This document shows, one piece after another, positions 46,005 to 56,904 of a DNA stretch of 64,000 nt. Source of the stretch: Icerya purchasi (lineage: Eukaryota; Arthropoda; Insecta; Hemiptera; Monophlebidae); contig CM077115.1 of assembly GCA_039619475.1 (NCBI GenBank), positions 155,533,774 through 155,597,773 on the forward strand, in the 5' to 3' direction. The translations under genes were made by a program, and so were the position numbers. The first letter of the stretch is position 1; each line of letters begins with the position of its first letter. Below the pieces are notes generated by a model. That model searched no databases. It saw nothing but the letters and a program-made list of their open reading frames with translations, and was not told where the DNA came from.

Positions 46005-46522
46005 TTTTTGATTTTTTTATAAATAAGTTGTGCGTCTCACAGAGCAATTAGTGCCCGACTCTTATTATTGTTTATTCAATTCAGAATAACTTACAAATAA
46101 TTTATGCTTATTGTATATAAATCAAAACGCAATAAACCTAAATTAACATTTGTCGGAGTAAAAATAAAAATATGGGCACACTTACACTCATTATAACTAC
46201 GCATCTATACTAAAAGGTACGAGAGCAGGAATTTAACGAAAAATGGGAAAAAGAAAAGGAAGGACGAAAAAAACAAAGGAGAAAATGTATGGGCAAATAA
46301 AAACATAATTGAGTAACCTGCAATTGGGAAATTCGGGACGTAGCTTGGTTTTTAATCTTTGCGCGACTCTTTCAGCCATTTACCTACTTCCTTTTTCCTC
46401 AGACCAATTTTTTTTTCGTTTTTTCCATTTAAAATATGATTAGGGGTAGTGCTCATTAGTTTAATTGCAACTGCATCATCCGTTTTATCAGTTCGTGGAT
46501 TTCCTCCTCTAGGATAAATGTA

Positions 46523-46554
<32 letters not shown>

Positions 46555-46908
46555 TGCTTTGTTATGTGCATAGCGGCAATTTTATATTATTGCTGTTAAG
46601 TTCAAGTAATTTATAGACATTTCATCGTTTTCCACCCACCAAGTTGACCTCGAGCCGTTTCGCTTCTAATATAAGCTCCGAAAACACCTTTTTTAAATTT
46701 TTCCTGTTTTATTAATTTTCGTTCTCTTAACCTCTCCCCATATTTGAATTCCATATAGAATTCTAGACATCATTATTGCATTATAGTACATACGTAGTAT
46801 TCCATATGATGGGACCTGCTTTAATATGAAGCCGCAATTGTCCGGCTTATTTTCGTATTTAAATTTTGAATATGTTTTTTCCAGCTCAAGGAATTATTGA
46901 TACATATA
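46005..46908 (-). pseudogene. LINE-C copy, 3' part, interrupted by Tc1
   Basis: The 3' end (plus-strand T-tract then AATAAGTTGTGCGTCTCAC at about 46015-46040) matches other LINE-C ends. Minus-strand frames near 46320-46480 read TDDAVAIKLMSTTPNHIL and KKEVGKWLKESR, the pol C-terminus. DNA similarity to 56.1-56.9 kb continues to 46908, where the Tc1 element sits, and resumes at 48628. Confidence 0.7.
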
Positions 46909-46910
46909 TA

Positions 46911-48625
46911 CAGTGACTCCCAAAAAGATCCGCACAAGTAAGAAATTTCATTTTTTGCAACTGTGGAAGCGATAAACAATAAAATGAAAAAAATGAAAAA
47001 GGACGCCCATTAATGGTACAACATCACTGCCATGCAGATCACATAATAAGAAAAAAAGATTGTGAGAAAAATACCAAAAAAGAGCAATTTATGTAAAAAA
47101 AAAGGAAAAAAATCATCGCTCAAAAAGATCCGCACTATGATGTTAGATGGGAAAACCCGTGTATTGTAGCGCAATAGGAACGGGGGTGACTCACAGGTGT
47201 ATCGCAGATAGCTTGTAATAATCAAAATGCGCTACGTTCGCGCAAAAAAACAAGTGCCAGTGCATTTGTGTATGTAAATCGCGTGGTGTTTGCACATTCT
47301 TTTAAAGTGCTCTCTGTATGAATCCAAAATGGCCAAATACACGTCTACGGAGAAGATCTAATTAGTAATTTGGAATCATACGAAGGGTAAGTCTGTACGA
47401 GAAATATGTACGATCTTAAATATGAATCGTCGAACCGTATACGATATTCTAAAGCGATTTAAACACGAAAATAGAATGAACTTAAAGCATAGTCCTGGTC
47501 GTTCACAGATTCTAACGCTGCACGAGGAACGCCCGATCGTCCATAAAATAAAGAAAAATGCCAGATTGAGTGCTCCGAAGGTTGCCAGTGAATGTGAGAA
47601 AAAAGTCGGATGTGAAACGGTACGACAAAAACTATAAGAAATGCTGGATACAAAAGACGTGTTGCACGACGAAAATATTTTATCAGCGAAGTGAATCGGC
47701 GCAAACGTTTACAATTCGTGAAGGAAGACGTTTCAAAGCCTGGTACTTATTAGGAGGACGTCATATTCGCTGACGAAAGTAAATTTAATGTTTTTAGTTC
47801 AGATTTACGTTGTACGGTCTGGCGGAGGCCAAATGAAGAAATGAATCCCTGCAATCTGAAACCTACAATAAAGCACGGTGGTGGCGGAGTGATGGTTTTG
47901 CACGGGGTGTATCAGCCCATGGTTTAGGCGAATTAGTATTTATCGATGGAATTCTAGATTCACGTCGATATTTGGAGCTTTTGAAAGCCGATTTGCACAA
48001 AAGTGCCGCGACAATGGGTATCTTGCACTCGTTTAAATATTATGAGGACAATGATCCTAAACATCGAGCTCGCATTGTGCAAGAATGGCAGCTCCACCGG
48101 TGCCCAAAAGTGATCCATCCTCCTCCTCAATCACCGGATCTAAATATTATTGAAAACTTGTGGGATGAATTGGACCGTCGAGTTCATCAGACGCCGGTTA
48201 TTTCTAAAGCAGAGCTGAAGAAAAGAATTAACGAGGAGTGGATGAAACTAGACAAAGAATACTTAGGTAAACTTGTAAGTAGTGTGCCAAATAGGTTACA
48301 GAATGCGTCATTGACCAAAAAGGATACTCAACGAAGTATTAAGTTAGTTTTTTAACTTAAATTTCTAGTGCGTTTCGCTTTTTTTCCTCGCGTTTTCGAT
48401 TTTGTGCGGTTCTTTTTGAGCGATGATTTTTTTCATTTTTTTTTTTATATAACTTATTTTTTGGTATTTTTCTCGTTATCTTTTTTTCTTATTATGTGAT
48501 CTGTATGACTGTGATGTTATACTATTAATAAAAGTTTTTTTTAAATTTTCATTACGATTTTTATTGTCTCTACAGTGTAAAAAAACGAAATTTCTTACTT
48601 GTGCGGATCTTTTTGGGAGTCACTG
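46911..48625 (+). mobile_element. Tc1-type transposon with 39-bp perfect ends
   Basis: The terminal inverted repeats are identical for 39 bp from each end (starting CAGTGACTCCCAAAAAGATC) and are flanked by TA (46909-46910 and 48626-48627). The sequence CAAAAAGATCCGCAC recurs internally near 47119 (left) and its complement TGTGCGGTTCTTTTTGAG near 48401 (right), giving a second, inner binding-site pair. The transposase between is broken despite the pristine ends. Confidence 0.93.
47329..48355 (+). pseudogene. Tc1-type DD34E transposase, broken
   Basis: ATG 47329 opens MAKYTSTEKI and is stopped by TAA at codon 11. The same frame continues with KSVREICTILNMNRRTVYDI, a helix-turn-helix region, to 47637. 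After a frameshift come FADESKFNVF (first Asp, about 47768-47798) and HGGGGVMV. After another shift near 47925, VFIDGILDSRRYLELL continues in an open frame to the stop at 48355. That part holds YEDNDPKHRAR (second Asp) and NIIENLWDEL (Glu), 34 residues apart as in Tc1. Total length fits a roughly 340-residue enzyme. Confidence 0.9.
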
Positions 48626-48627
48626 TA

Positions 48628-48790
48628 TGTATGTATTCCTAGATATTTAAAATCGTTTACGTTCTCTAAAATTACATATTCAAGAAAACCATGCGTATCG
48701 TCATATTTTTAATGTATCTCGTCCGCCATCAGTTTTGAGCGCTAACCACTGTAACTTCAATTACGCAGCACCAAATTGACATCTATCATT
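48628..48790 (-). pseudogene. LINE-C copy, continuation after Tc1
   Basis: TCCTAGATATTTAAAAT...TACGTTCTC (about 48638-48665) matches 56700-56730 of the other copy, where no Tc1 is present. This shows the two LINE-C parts were once joined. Confidence 0.65.
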
Positions 48791-48799
48791 TTCTTCGTC

Positions 48800-49770
48800 T
48801 GTTGTTCGATGTTTATTTCTGGCCCACTGCACCGTAGATGGCTTCAATAATCCAACGGACCACATTGTTAACCGACGAGAGTGGCTCCTGCAGTGTGAGC
48901 TGATCCTCTTTTCCTTTTAACGAAGGCAGACAAATACGAACTATTTCAGTATATCGTGAGATGCAAAAACCGAAAAATCAACCAAACAACCAGCAGAAAA
49001 ATGAGATTTATTTATATATTCTTTGTGTCCAAAATACTGGAAAGTACTTATCATGTAATTTTGTACAAAACTGAGACCAAAAAGAATTTTCTTCATCAGC
49101 TCATGGTTGCTAAATTTGATCGAAAATGCAAGAAAAACAGATTTTATTATTTTTAAGGTGCGTCCCCACCCCTTTTTAAAAAAATCTGAAAAAATTCACG
49201 AAGGTAGTTTATCATAAAATACATGATATGTAATTTTTCCAGCGAGGTGTTTGTTTTAGATCTATTTTTATAGCGTTTTGAAATTTTCAAATGGATTTTT
49301 AGATTAGGTTTTGTTGGGGATAAATAAGACTGAAAATATTTTTGAATTGTAAAGTTTTGAAATATCTTCAATTTGAGCCCGACTTGAATAATATCGGCCA
49401 ACTGGTTAAAACCATATTTTACATTTTTACCCCTAGAGAGCGCTCCTTAGAGGCTAGCGGGATGAAACTTTCGAGATAATAGTATTTTCCAATGCCTGAC
49501 ACGATATTATATAGTCATTATAACGATCGGTTTGGGGGGCATTTTTCACTATCTTATCCTGCTATGTCCTTTACCAAGAGTAAAAACCAAATGGGGAAAT
49601 CTGTGGTTCTCATAAATACGTATCTATAAAGTTTCATTTAAAGAAAATCAAAAACAAATAAAAAATGAATACATTTGTTTTATTAATGTTTTCATTGATT
49701 ACTGGATTCTATAAAAGATACAATAGATTTATGGTAACTAAAATATGAAATATAAAGGTTTTTTATGTAA
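48800..49770. other. No recognised gene
   Basis: Frames at 48956-49156 plus and 49153-49401 minus have no motif I recognise. 49420-49640 may be the end of the element holding the endonuclease at 49.8 kb, but no boundary is visible. Confidence 0.35.
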
Positions 49771-49779
49771 TTTATCAAT

Positions 49780-50345
49780 ATAATATCTAGAAAATACTGC
49801 ATCAATGGTAGTTCCGTACTTTGCCGTTAATTCATTTGGATTATTACTAATATTTAATTGTAGTTCGGTTTAAAGAAATTCTATTAAAAGCAAAGAATCG
49901 TCTGATGCAAAATTAACGTTGAAGTCTCCAGCTAATATCATTGGAAGTGTATATCAATTTTCTTTTAATAACCTTAAACCATCGGGGGAGTGAAAGGGAG
50001 TAATCTTCTATGTATAAATTTAATTATATCACGGACCCTTTGATTTTTGGATAAATATAAATGGCGATTATTAATTTCTTTTCCATTTTCCGTTTTATAT
50101 TGAACAGTACACATATGTCCCCAACACTTTTTTCACCAAAATACAATTGCGTAACATTGTGTATTGACACATCAATATTAGAAATAACAATATTTCACTT
50201 ATCGTTTCTTTTACAATAAATTGCAACTCCACCTGCTTTAACGTTTTGGCGTTTAAACTTCACGATGCAATCGAAATTTGATATGTCGATATTATCGTCA
50301 TTATTCATCCACATGTCTGGTAAGATTAAAATGCGGCTTGCTTCA
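49780..50345 (-). pseudogene. AP-endonuclease-like domain without RT (Helentron- or LINE-type)
   Basis: Minus-strand frames give PDMWMNNDDNIDISNFDC (about 50275-50325), KAGGVAIYCKRND (about 50205-50245), a VGDICTVQYK segment (about 50085-50115), MILAGDFNVNFASDDS (about 49895-49945, containing the G-D-F-N active-site motif), LQLNISNNPNE and YGTTIDAVFSRYY (about 49780-49815). These are the exonuclease-endonuclease-phosphatase motifs in order. A very similar arrangement occurs next to PIF1 helicases in some insect Helentron-type elements; LINE endonucleases are the alternative. No RT, helicase or 3' part was found nearby. Confidence 0.65.
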
Positions 50346-50468
50346 GTTTTCCTTTGAGATCATTGACGTTCTCTATATGCTCGATGCCTTTCTTTTTCCG
50401 ATTCTTTATATCCGTTTTTTATGCTTAGTTATTTTAAGTTCTAATAAATTTTTTTTCTTATTTTTATA

Positions 50469-50469
<1 letters not shown>

Positions 50470-50504
<35 letters not shown>
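50470..50504. repeat. (TA)n microsatellite
   Basis: An unbroken TA run. The Tyr/Ile-rich open frame across it is not a gene. 50510-51550 beyond it holds short motif-free frames (50984-51175, 51189-51440 plus), possibly the 5' part of the RTE-like copy that follows. Confidence 0.85.
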
Positions 50505-50508
<4 letters not shown>

Positions 50509-51559
50509 AAAGTGGTATAAAATGCAATATAACGTGCAACATAAATTTTAATTCAATATATTACTGATTACGTGCCTATTACGAATTTTTAGATGTATTA
50601 ATACTTATTGTTCAGAAGAACTATTAGTTGTTCGTAACTTACGCTCGCTCACTCGTTTTTCATGTTAATTCCCCATGAATTTATTTATATGTAAGACACG
50701 CCTAAAGAAGTTCAGTTCAAAAACTTAGTCATATTTTGATAATTGAGTTTTTAACGAAACCTGAAAAAAAAAATAATGCGATATAAATTTTCTGTCGCTT
50801 GATAGAAATAAAAATAGCATTAAGTTGGCGGGGTTGTACCGTACGTTTATCATTTGTCCGATTATAGAACCGTGTAAACGATTAATTTACATAAATGGAA
50901 TTTATAGAGAAAAGATGAGAAGCACAGGTTGTTGTAACTAAAGTTACCATCGCTAGTTAGTAGTCACTATCGATCGTCATATAGTGCCAGTCTCCATCGC
51001 CGGAAAAGCGAAGCAACAACCACGTGATTTTCGAACGTCCACGTCGTGGAGGGTGGTAATTTTCTATTTCGGCGGGCTTAGAATCGGAATTCGCAACAAA
51101 TTAGTAAAACGGGGGATGTTCAATTGCCGAATGTGTCCCTACCAGCAAATACCGTTAAGCACTTTACTGCGTTAATAACTAGCAGACTATGCCGGTAAGT
51201 CGCTCGCGACAATGTGCTCCAGTCGGCTTGGTGGATGTCACTCTAGAGCAAGTAGGCGAGTATCCGGCGTATTCAAATCAGGTCCTTTCGGCTAAGAGAG
51301 TAAATCCTAGCAGAAAAACCAGTGGAAGGCATGGTGACCAAACCACCACTGTATTTCGCCCGATATCAAACATTATGAATGCTGTACTTATTTTGGGCAT
51401 ACTAAAAACAGCATGTCAAGCAATGAGCGATCACAGCTAAGAGTAATGCAGTATCACTCGAGTTCCCCGGTGCTCACGATGGTACAGAACTCTACAGGAG
51501 GCAACATGCGTACAAATAAGAACAAAGTCACTATGCCTATCGCCACGTGAAATAATGTT

Positions 51560-54500
51560 CCCCCCAGTATATTGCAGGCTGGAAAATTATCGAAAAAAGA
51601 CGTAAAAAGGTTGAAGGTTGATATTTTAGGTCTCATAAGATGCCCGATACTGGTTCACTGAGATCGGAGATTTAGACAGCAAGACCCAAAATGGAGTAGA
51701 TGTTGTCATATAAGATTGTCAAATCAGTTATGGAACTTATACTGATAAATGATCGGATTACGATTCTCTAGTTTCGAAAATAACTTACCGCGGGATGAAC
51801 ATAAAATAAAGGTATACGCAACGACACAATCGGCGGGTCGGATGAAGATATCGAAACATTTTACGACAGCGTTCAGGAAGCATTACGAATTACGAGAAAG
51901 AGCGAACCAGCAGTAGTGATGTGGGTGAATTCAACGCAAATGTTGGCAGAGAAAGGAAAATGGGTGTTATAGGTAGATACGGGTTGAGAGAACGCGCAAT
52001 GCACGCGGCGTTTGACTGTTTCAATTTTGTACAGAAAGTAAATTTAAGATAACCAATATACGTTTTTCGAACACCATTCCAGACGGCTATATACACGACG
52101 AAAAACCAAACTGATTTGACGCTAATAAATAAAAAACAATGAAAGTATGTAAGCGAAAACGTATTCAAGACCAGACATATACATACTCGGATCACAAGTG
52201 ATCATGGAAATGAAAATGCACCGAGGTATTGTTAATGTTGAAAAGTAACGAGAAAAAAAAGAATCGATATTTCGAAACTTGAATTTTCAACTCTAAGGTT
52301 GGTGATATCTTGAACCTCAAAATGTGCAAAGAAAATACGTGTCCAGAATCTGCATGGAGTAAAATATACGATATTGTCGTTGATGTGCAAGAAAGCCATG
52401 CGGGTGTAACAAACGTCAAAAAGAAGCAATGACGGAAAACATTATAAATTTAACGGGTGACTAGCCGAAAGAAAACCATCAGAATACAGGAGGATAAATA
52501 AAATAATCCGAAAATCGTGTAAGAAAGCTAAAGAAAATGACTGGAAGGCATAATGCGAGGAGTGTCGCTTCGGAAGGAGCGAGATATAGACATAACCTGC
52601 ACAAGAAGGTAAAGGAAGTAGCTATTTCAAAGCACCGGGTGCAAACCTATTACTTGATTATAATAAGAAACACTGGTGGTGGGATTAATGGGAAAACCGC
52701 AACAAAGGAAGATTGGCCGACTTTTTGACGACAGAAGGAGGTGACTTCGGCTAATTATACAGAATATACTGATGATGAAGTGCCTATCAAAAAAGAAGAA
52801 GTAATATACGCGATTAAACGACAGGAAAATAATAAGGCAACGGGTTTAGAATATATGCTGAACTACTCAATATTTTAACACTGCGATGTTGGTACAAATG
52901 ATCGCGCCATTCAACAAGATATACGGCATAGGAAAAATATCGATTGAATGACTAAGGTCGACTCAAAGAGAGCAAAATCGGCGAACATTGACAAGCTTGA
53001 TGTCACACGCGTTGAAAGTGTTTTTGAGAGTAATATAATAAAAGGTGTAAAGGAAAGATATGGAATATACAGTTTATGTTTCAAAAATGCCATGAGCACA
53101 CTTGAGGTAGGGGCGGATCCAGAAAAACATTTTATGAGGGGAAATTATAAGGACATTTAGGGGGGGGGATTATATAATTACGTAAACTCTTCTACGGTAG
53201 GCAGTAGATTTCAGAAATAAACCTTTTTTCCTAAAGAAAATCAAATAGCGACCTTTATAGAAATGCATAAAAATGTTTTAAAAATACATAATTATTACAA
53301 TTTTTAATTTAAATTTTGTCTTATATTTAGGGGTGAAAAATAAAACAAAATTATAATATTCCACCTAAAATGGTAGTTTAGAAATAGTAAGATAGTATTT
53401 TTATTAAACTTTATTTCTTTTTTATTTTTGTTAGTAATCCGATTCGAATTCTCTTTGTTCGTGAGCAAGTAATAAAAATATACTTCTCATTGAACTATTT
53501 TTAATTAAAATTGCAAAATAAAAATTAAAAATAAATGAAAAAAGACAAAAGAACGACGACGGTTGCATTTAAAATCGATTAAAAACGTAACATTAATAGT
53601 TTCACTAGAAATCGGTATTAAATATTAGTTATTAAAATCCGTAGGTATAATAAATCAATTATATATCATAAATTAAGTTTCTCTGTTTTAACAACTTTTT
53701 TCATAGAGGTTTTGGTTCTCTAGGAGGGGGGGGGGGTAGTTCCCTATCACCCCTTCCGTGGATTCGCCACTGCTTGAGGCCATTTTGGCAATGCGCATGC
53801 TCACGCAACGTTGCCGTGACGCAAACATTGATTATGCATGTTCTATCGACTAGTGCAAAGCTTTTAACTGCGTAAAATACGAAAAGCTAGTAGGTATATT
53901 AAAAAGAACGACTTGCGAATCATAAGCAATTTGTACTGAAAACGAACGGCTAAGTTCAAAGTTGGAAGTGCAATGTCGGCTTGTAGAAGTACGGATATTA
54001 AAAAGAGAGTTCGATAGGGTTTATGTCTCCCTTCCTACTTTTTAATTTTTGCGCCGAAGCGATTTTCAGCGAAGCACTTGACGGAAACGTAAGGAAGATC
54101 CAGGCGATTAGAACCGCAATTAACGAGATTAGGCGGATGAATGTGCCTAATCATCGCTAACAGTCAGGAAGAACTGCAAAGAATTTTAAGCAAACTCGCA
54201 GTCTATAGTGAAGTTTTTGGCCCCGAAAATAAACAAAAGTAACAGTTTTCGAAAAAAGAGCGGCACAATGCCGAGATAGTATGGATATTAGCTGGAACAG
54301 GCATCACTCCTTGAAATACCTCCGTACCATTCTCGACGACAAATTACACGGAAATTCATTCGCGAATAAGAATAGTGCTCTTGAGAATGAAGAACATTCT
54401 TACGGGAGAAGAACTAATTGAATTATTGCGCGAAAGAATTTTACACTGCTACGTCCTTTCTATCTTCTTGTATGGCAGTGAATGCTGAACGTTAGACGCT

Positions 54501-54560
54501 GCCTTGGAGAAATATATTGAGGCTTTTGAGCTATACGCGTACAAACGCAAATCTCCTCAA
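51560..54560 (+). pseudogene. RTE-like endonuclease-RT copy, long but heavily degraded
   Basis: Forward frames in many pieces give DVKRLKVDILGLI (about 51602-51640), DEDIETFYDSVQEALRITRK (about 51848-51900), an altered G-D-F-N (MWVNST, about 51920), MGVIGRYGLRER (about 51960-51995), QTDLTLINK (where Q-I-D-Y is expected, about 52110) and a Y-S-D-H remnant (about 52188). Then comes a linker and EGGDFG..YTDDEVPIKKEEVIYAI (about 52736-52815). The RT continues as RCRDANID and CFIDYAKAFD equivalents (about 53805-53870), FNFCAEAIFSEALDGN (about 54044-54090) and KVTVFEKRAA (about 54237-54267). A hAT MITE splits it at 53109. This order (EN, linker, RT) identifies an RTE-type pol. Confidence 0.8.
53109..53772. 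mobile_element. hAT-type MITE (about 664 bp) inside the RTE-like pol
   Basis: The left end (T)AGGGGCGGATCC and right end, reverse-complemented CAGTGGCGAATCC, are inverted copies, each followed internally by a G- or C-rich run (53160-53168; 53723-53736). Flanks CTTGAGGT (53101-53108) and CTTGAGGC (53773-53780) are an 8-bp duplication with one change. Removing the element restores the RT sequence NAMSTLEA...RMLTQRCRD. There is no coding capacity. Confidence 0.85.
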
Positions 54561-54859
54561 AAGGAAAAGGTTACAAACGAAGGGGTCTTAAGAAAAATGA
54601 AAAAAAACCAAAGCTATTGATTTTTTTTTTTGATTTTTTTTTCGGGATCCCCAGCCGAAGGTATTACTCAGCATTAGATTACGTTAATGAGAGAGAGGGG
54701 GAACGAATTATAACAGAATACTACTAGAGATAGAAGCAATGAAAGACGCTATAATGGGAATGATCGCCGCCTGGGATGGAAGAGACAAGAATAAACGAAA
54801 AGAATTGTATGGAGTAGGCAAAGCAAGATTCATAATTATATGGCAGCTAACCCGGGGTA

Positions 54860-55345
54860 TTATGTGACAAGAGAATACCGATACGTCTCAAAGGGAGGAT
54901 TTATAAGACGATTATCAGACCGACAATGCTATATGGAGCTGAATGCTGGGCGACAACCACAAAAATGGAACAAAAAATTCATGTGGCTGAAATGAAAATG
55001 TTACGCTGGTCTCTTGGGCACACACTCCTCGACCATATCAAAAACGAGGATATAAGGGAGCGTATAGGAGTTGCACCTGTACGTTTGAAATTACGGGAAG
55101 CGAGACTCCGATGGTACGGTCACATCATGAGGAAAACAGACAATAGCCCTGTGAGGATGTTAATAGATTATAACCCCGGAGGAAAGCGACCACGAGGAAA
55201 ACCGAGAAGACGGTGGATAGACTCTGTCAACAACGACATGGTGGAAGTCGGTGTTGGGATAGAGGACGCCGAGGACCGTAGAAGATGGAGAAGACAGTGT
55301 TGCCAAACGGACCCCGCACCGGGAAATCGTTAGGAAAGAAGAAGA
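54860..55345 (+). pseudogene. RTE-like pol C-terminus, open 135-codon frame and microsatellite tail
   Basis: The open frame 54926-55333 reads MLYGAECWATTTKMEQKI, then MKMLRWSLGHTLLDHI, RERIGVAPVRLKLREARL, RWYGHIMRK and KRPRGKPRRRWID, ending at 55333. Upstream, YKTIIRPT (about 54905-54928) is in frame, so the true start is lost by 5' truncation. The block is the common C-terminus of insect RTE-like pols. It ends in an (AAG)n run (55335-55352), as RTE-type elements often end in a short microsatellite. It is much better preserved than the copy at 51.6-54.5 kb, so it is probably a separate, younger insertion. Confidence 0.85.
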
Positions 55346-55352
55346 AGAAGAT

Positions 55353-55800
55353 AAGTGAGAGTGTTTTAATAGACGCGCATTCGAAGAAGATGCGATTTCT
55401 ATCGCAGAGTAAATCAAAATCATCCGGATGGAAAGAACAAAAAGGAGAAGAGGACATGGAAAAACAATAAGAGTAGGATGCAGGAAGTCGACTACGGTCA
55501 AGGTGAAGTCTGCAGATAGAAGAGATAAGAAAGCGCGAAAGATAAGGAAAGTCGTAGTACCGAGGATAAGAACGAGGATGAGTTTCGATATTACGATAAA
55601 AGGATTCAGAATTAGAGAATAAATATCGTCGGAATTTCCTCGAAAGAACGTTAAGATTAGAAGAAGAACATTTTTGGATAGAAATTGAAAATATGGAGCA
55701 GAAAGAAGGCAGTTCATAAGGTATGAAATAGTAGAGTGATGGGACCAAAAAAGCAGCTCCTGCATCGTCCGTTGTCCTGTAGCCATCGATAAATGTAACA
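55353..55800 (-). pseudogene. LINE-A copy, RNase H start fused to C-terminal tail
   Basis: The minus-strand frame gives FIDGYRTTDDAGAA (about 55745-55790) and ELPSFCSIFS (about 55690-55720). It then passes directly to YLFSNSESFYRN (about 55580-55620), YYDFPYLSRF and LCDRNRIFFECAS (about 55375-55415). Most of RNase H between these blocks is deleted compared with the 27.4-28.4 kb copy. It abuts the microsatellite tail of the RTE-like fragment. Confidence 0.75.
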
Positions 55801-55839
55801 GTGTGAAAAGGAAATACGGATTGAATGATAGAGTTTTAT

Positions 55840-56110
55840 TCCTGTCGGACTACATAAGCCGGCAGGTTCTTGTGAAAAGCGAACGGAGAATATATCTTAG
55901 GGGGATGCAGAAAATTGGAGTAATTAAACGTGAAGTAAGGTTAAAAGAGAAAACATAAGCAGCGAATTGATTAAATCGTTTAGATAGATGAGAAAGAATT
56001 TTTCTAGAAGAAAGGAAACTGAAATACTTCGGTCACATTATGATAGTATGTGAGATTTTGCACATTATTTCGGAAGGAAAGCTGCCGGGTAAAAGGACGA
56101 GAGAACGTCC
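55840..56110 (+). pseudogene. RTE-like pol C-terminal scrap
   Basis: Forward frames give MQKIGVIKREVRLKEKT (about 55905-55955) and LKYFGHIM (about 56018-56042), then ISEGKLPGKRTRERPW (about 56068-56115). Block order matches the C-terminus at 54.9-55.3 kb but from a different subfamily. Confidence 0.55.
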
Positions 56111-56124
56111 TTGAAATTCATGAG

Positions 56125-56900
56125 TACTTATTCTTTCGGCCATTTCCTTACTTCCCCTTTCCACACACCAAGTTTTTTTTCGTTTAGTATATGATGGGGT
56201 ATTTTACTAATTAGTTTAATTAGAACTAAATCATCAGTATTATCAATTCGTATATTTACGCCCCGGGGTTAGATTTAATATATTATTATTTTGGTTTCTT
56301 GTTAATCGAATTTTTTGCCTAGATGGTAATTTTATATTATTGACATTAATTCCAGTAATCTATAATAGAAATAGTACACATCTTGGAGGACATTTCGTTG
56401 TTTTCTTTCCACACATAATTGATCCAGAGTCGTTTTGCTTCCAGTAGGGGAGTATAAGTTTCAAACACCTTTTCTGTATTTTGCTTATTTTATTTATTTC
56501 CGTTTCCTTAGCCTCACATAATATAGTTGAATTCCATATAAAATTCTAGACATTATTATTGAATTATAGTATATATACGTAATGTGCGATATGCTAAAAC
56601 CTGTTTTATTTTATGTAAAGCTGGAATTGACTGTCTTATTTTCGAATTTAAACTTTGAATGTGTTTTTTTCAGTTCAAGGATTTATCGATATACATATAT
56701 ACTTAGATATTTAAAATTTTCTACGTTCTCAAGCGGTGGACAACAACACAAATGAGTGTTGTTATTCATATGCAGTTCATGTATGCAACCATTATTATGG
56801 AGGGTAATTCGCGGATCGTGTGTCATATTTTTGGTACTGTTCCGAATGTGCAGTAATTTATATTTATTTATATTAATGCTTATGTAACGAGTTAGTGTAA
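56125..56900 (-). pseudogene. LINE-C copy, RT C-terminal region
   Basis: Minus-strand frames include GCIHELHMNNNTHL (about 56750-56790), FKYL..Y (about 56690-56720), IIMSRILYGIQLY (about 56525-56565), EINKISKIQKRCLKLILPYW (about 56440-56510) and a degraded C-terminus near 56160-56260. It is collinear at DNA level with the copy at 46.3-46.9 plus 48.6-48.8 kb. It lacks the terminal AAGTTGTGGGTC end. Confidence 0.7.
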
Positions 56901-56904
56901 ATTA

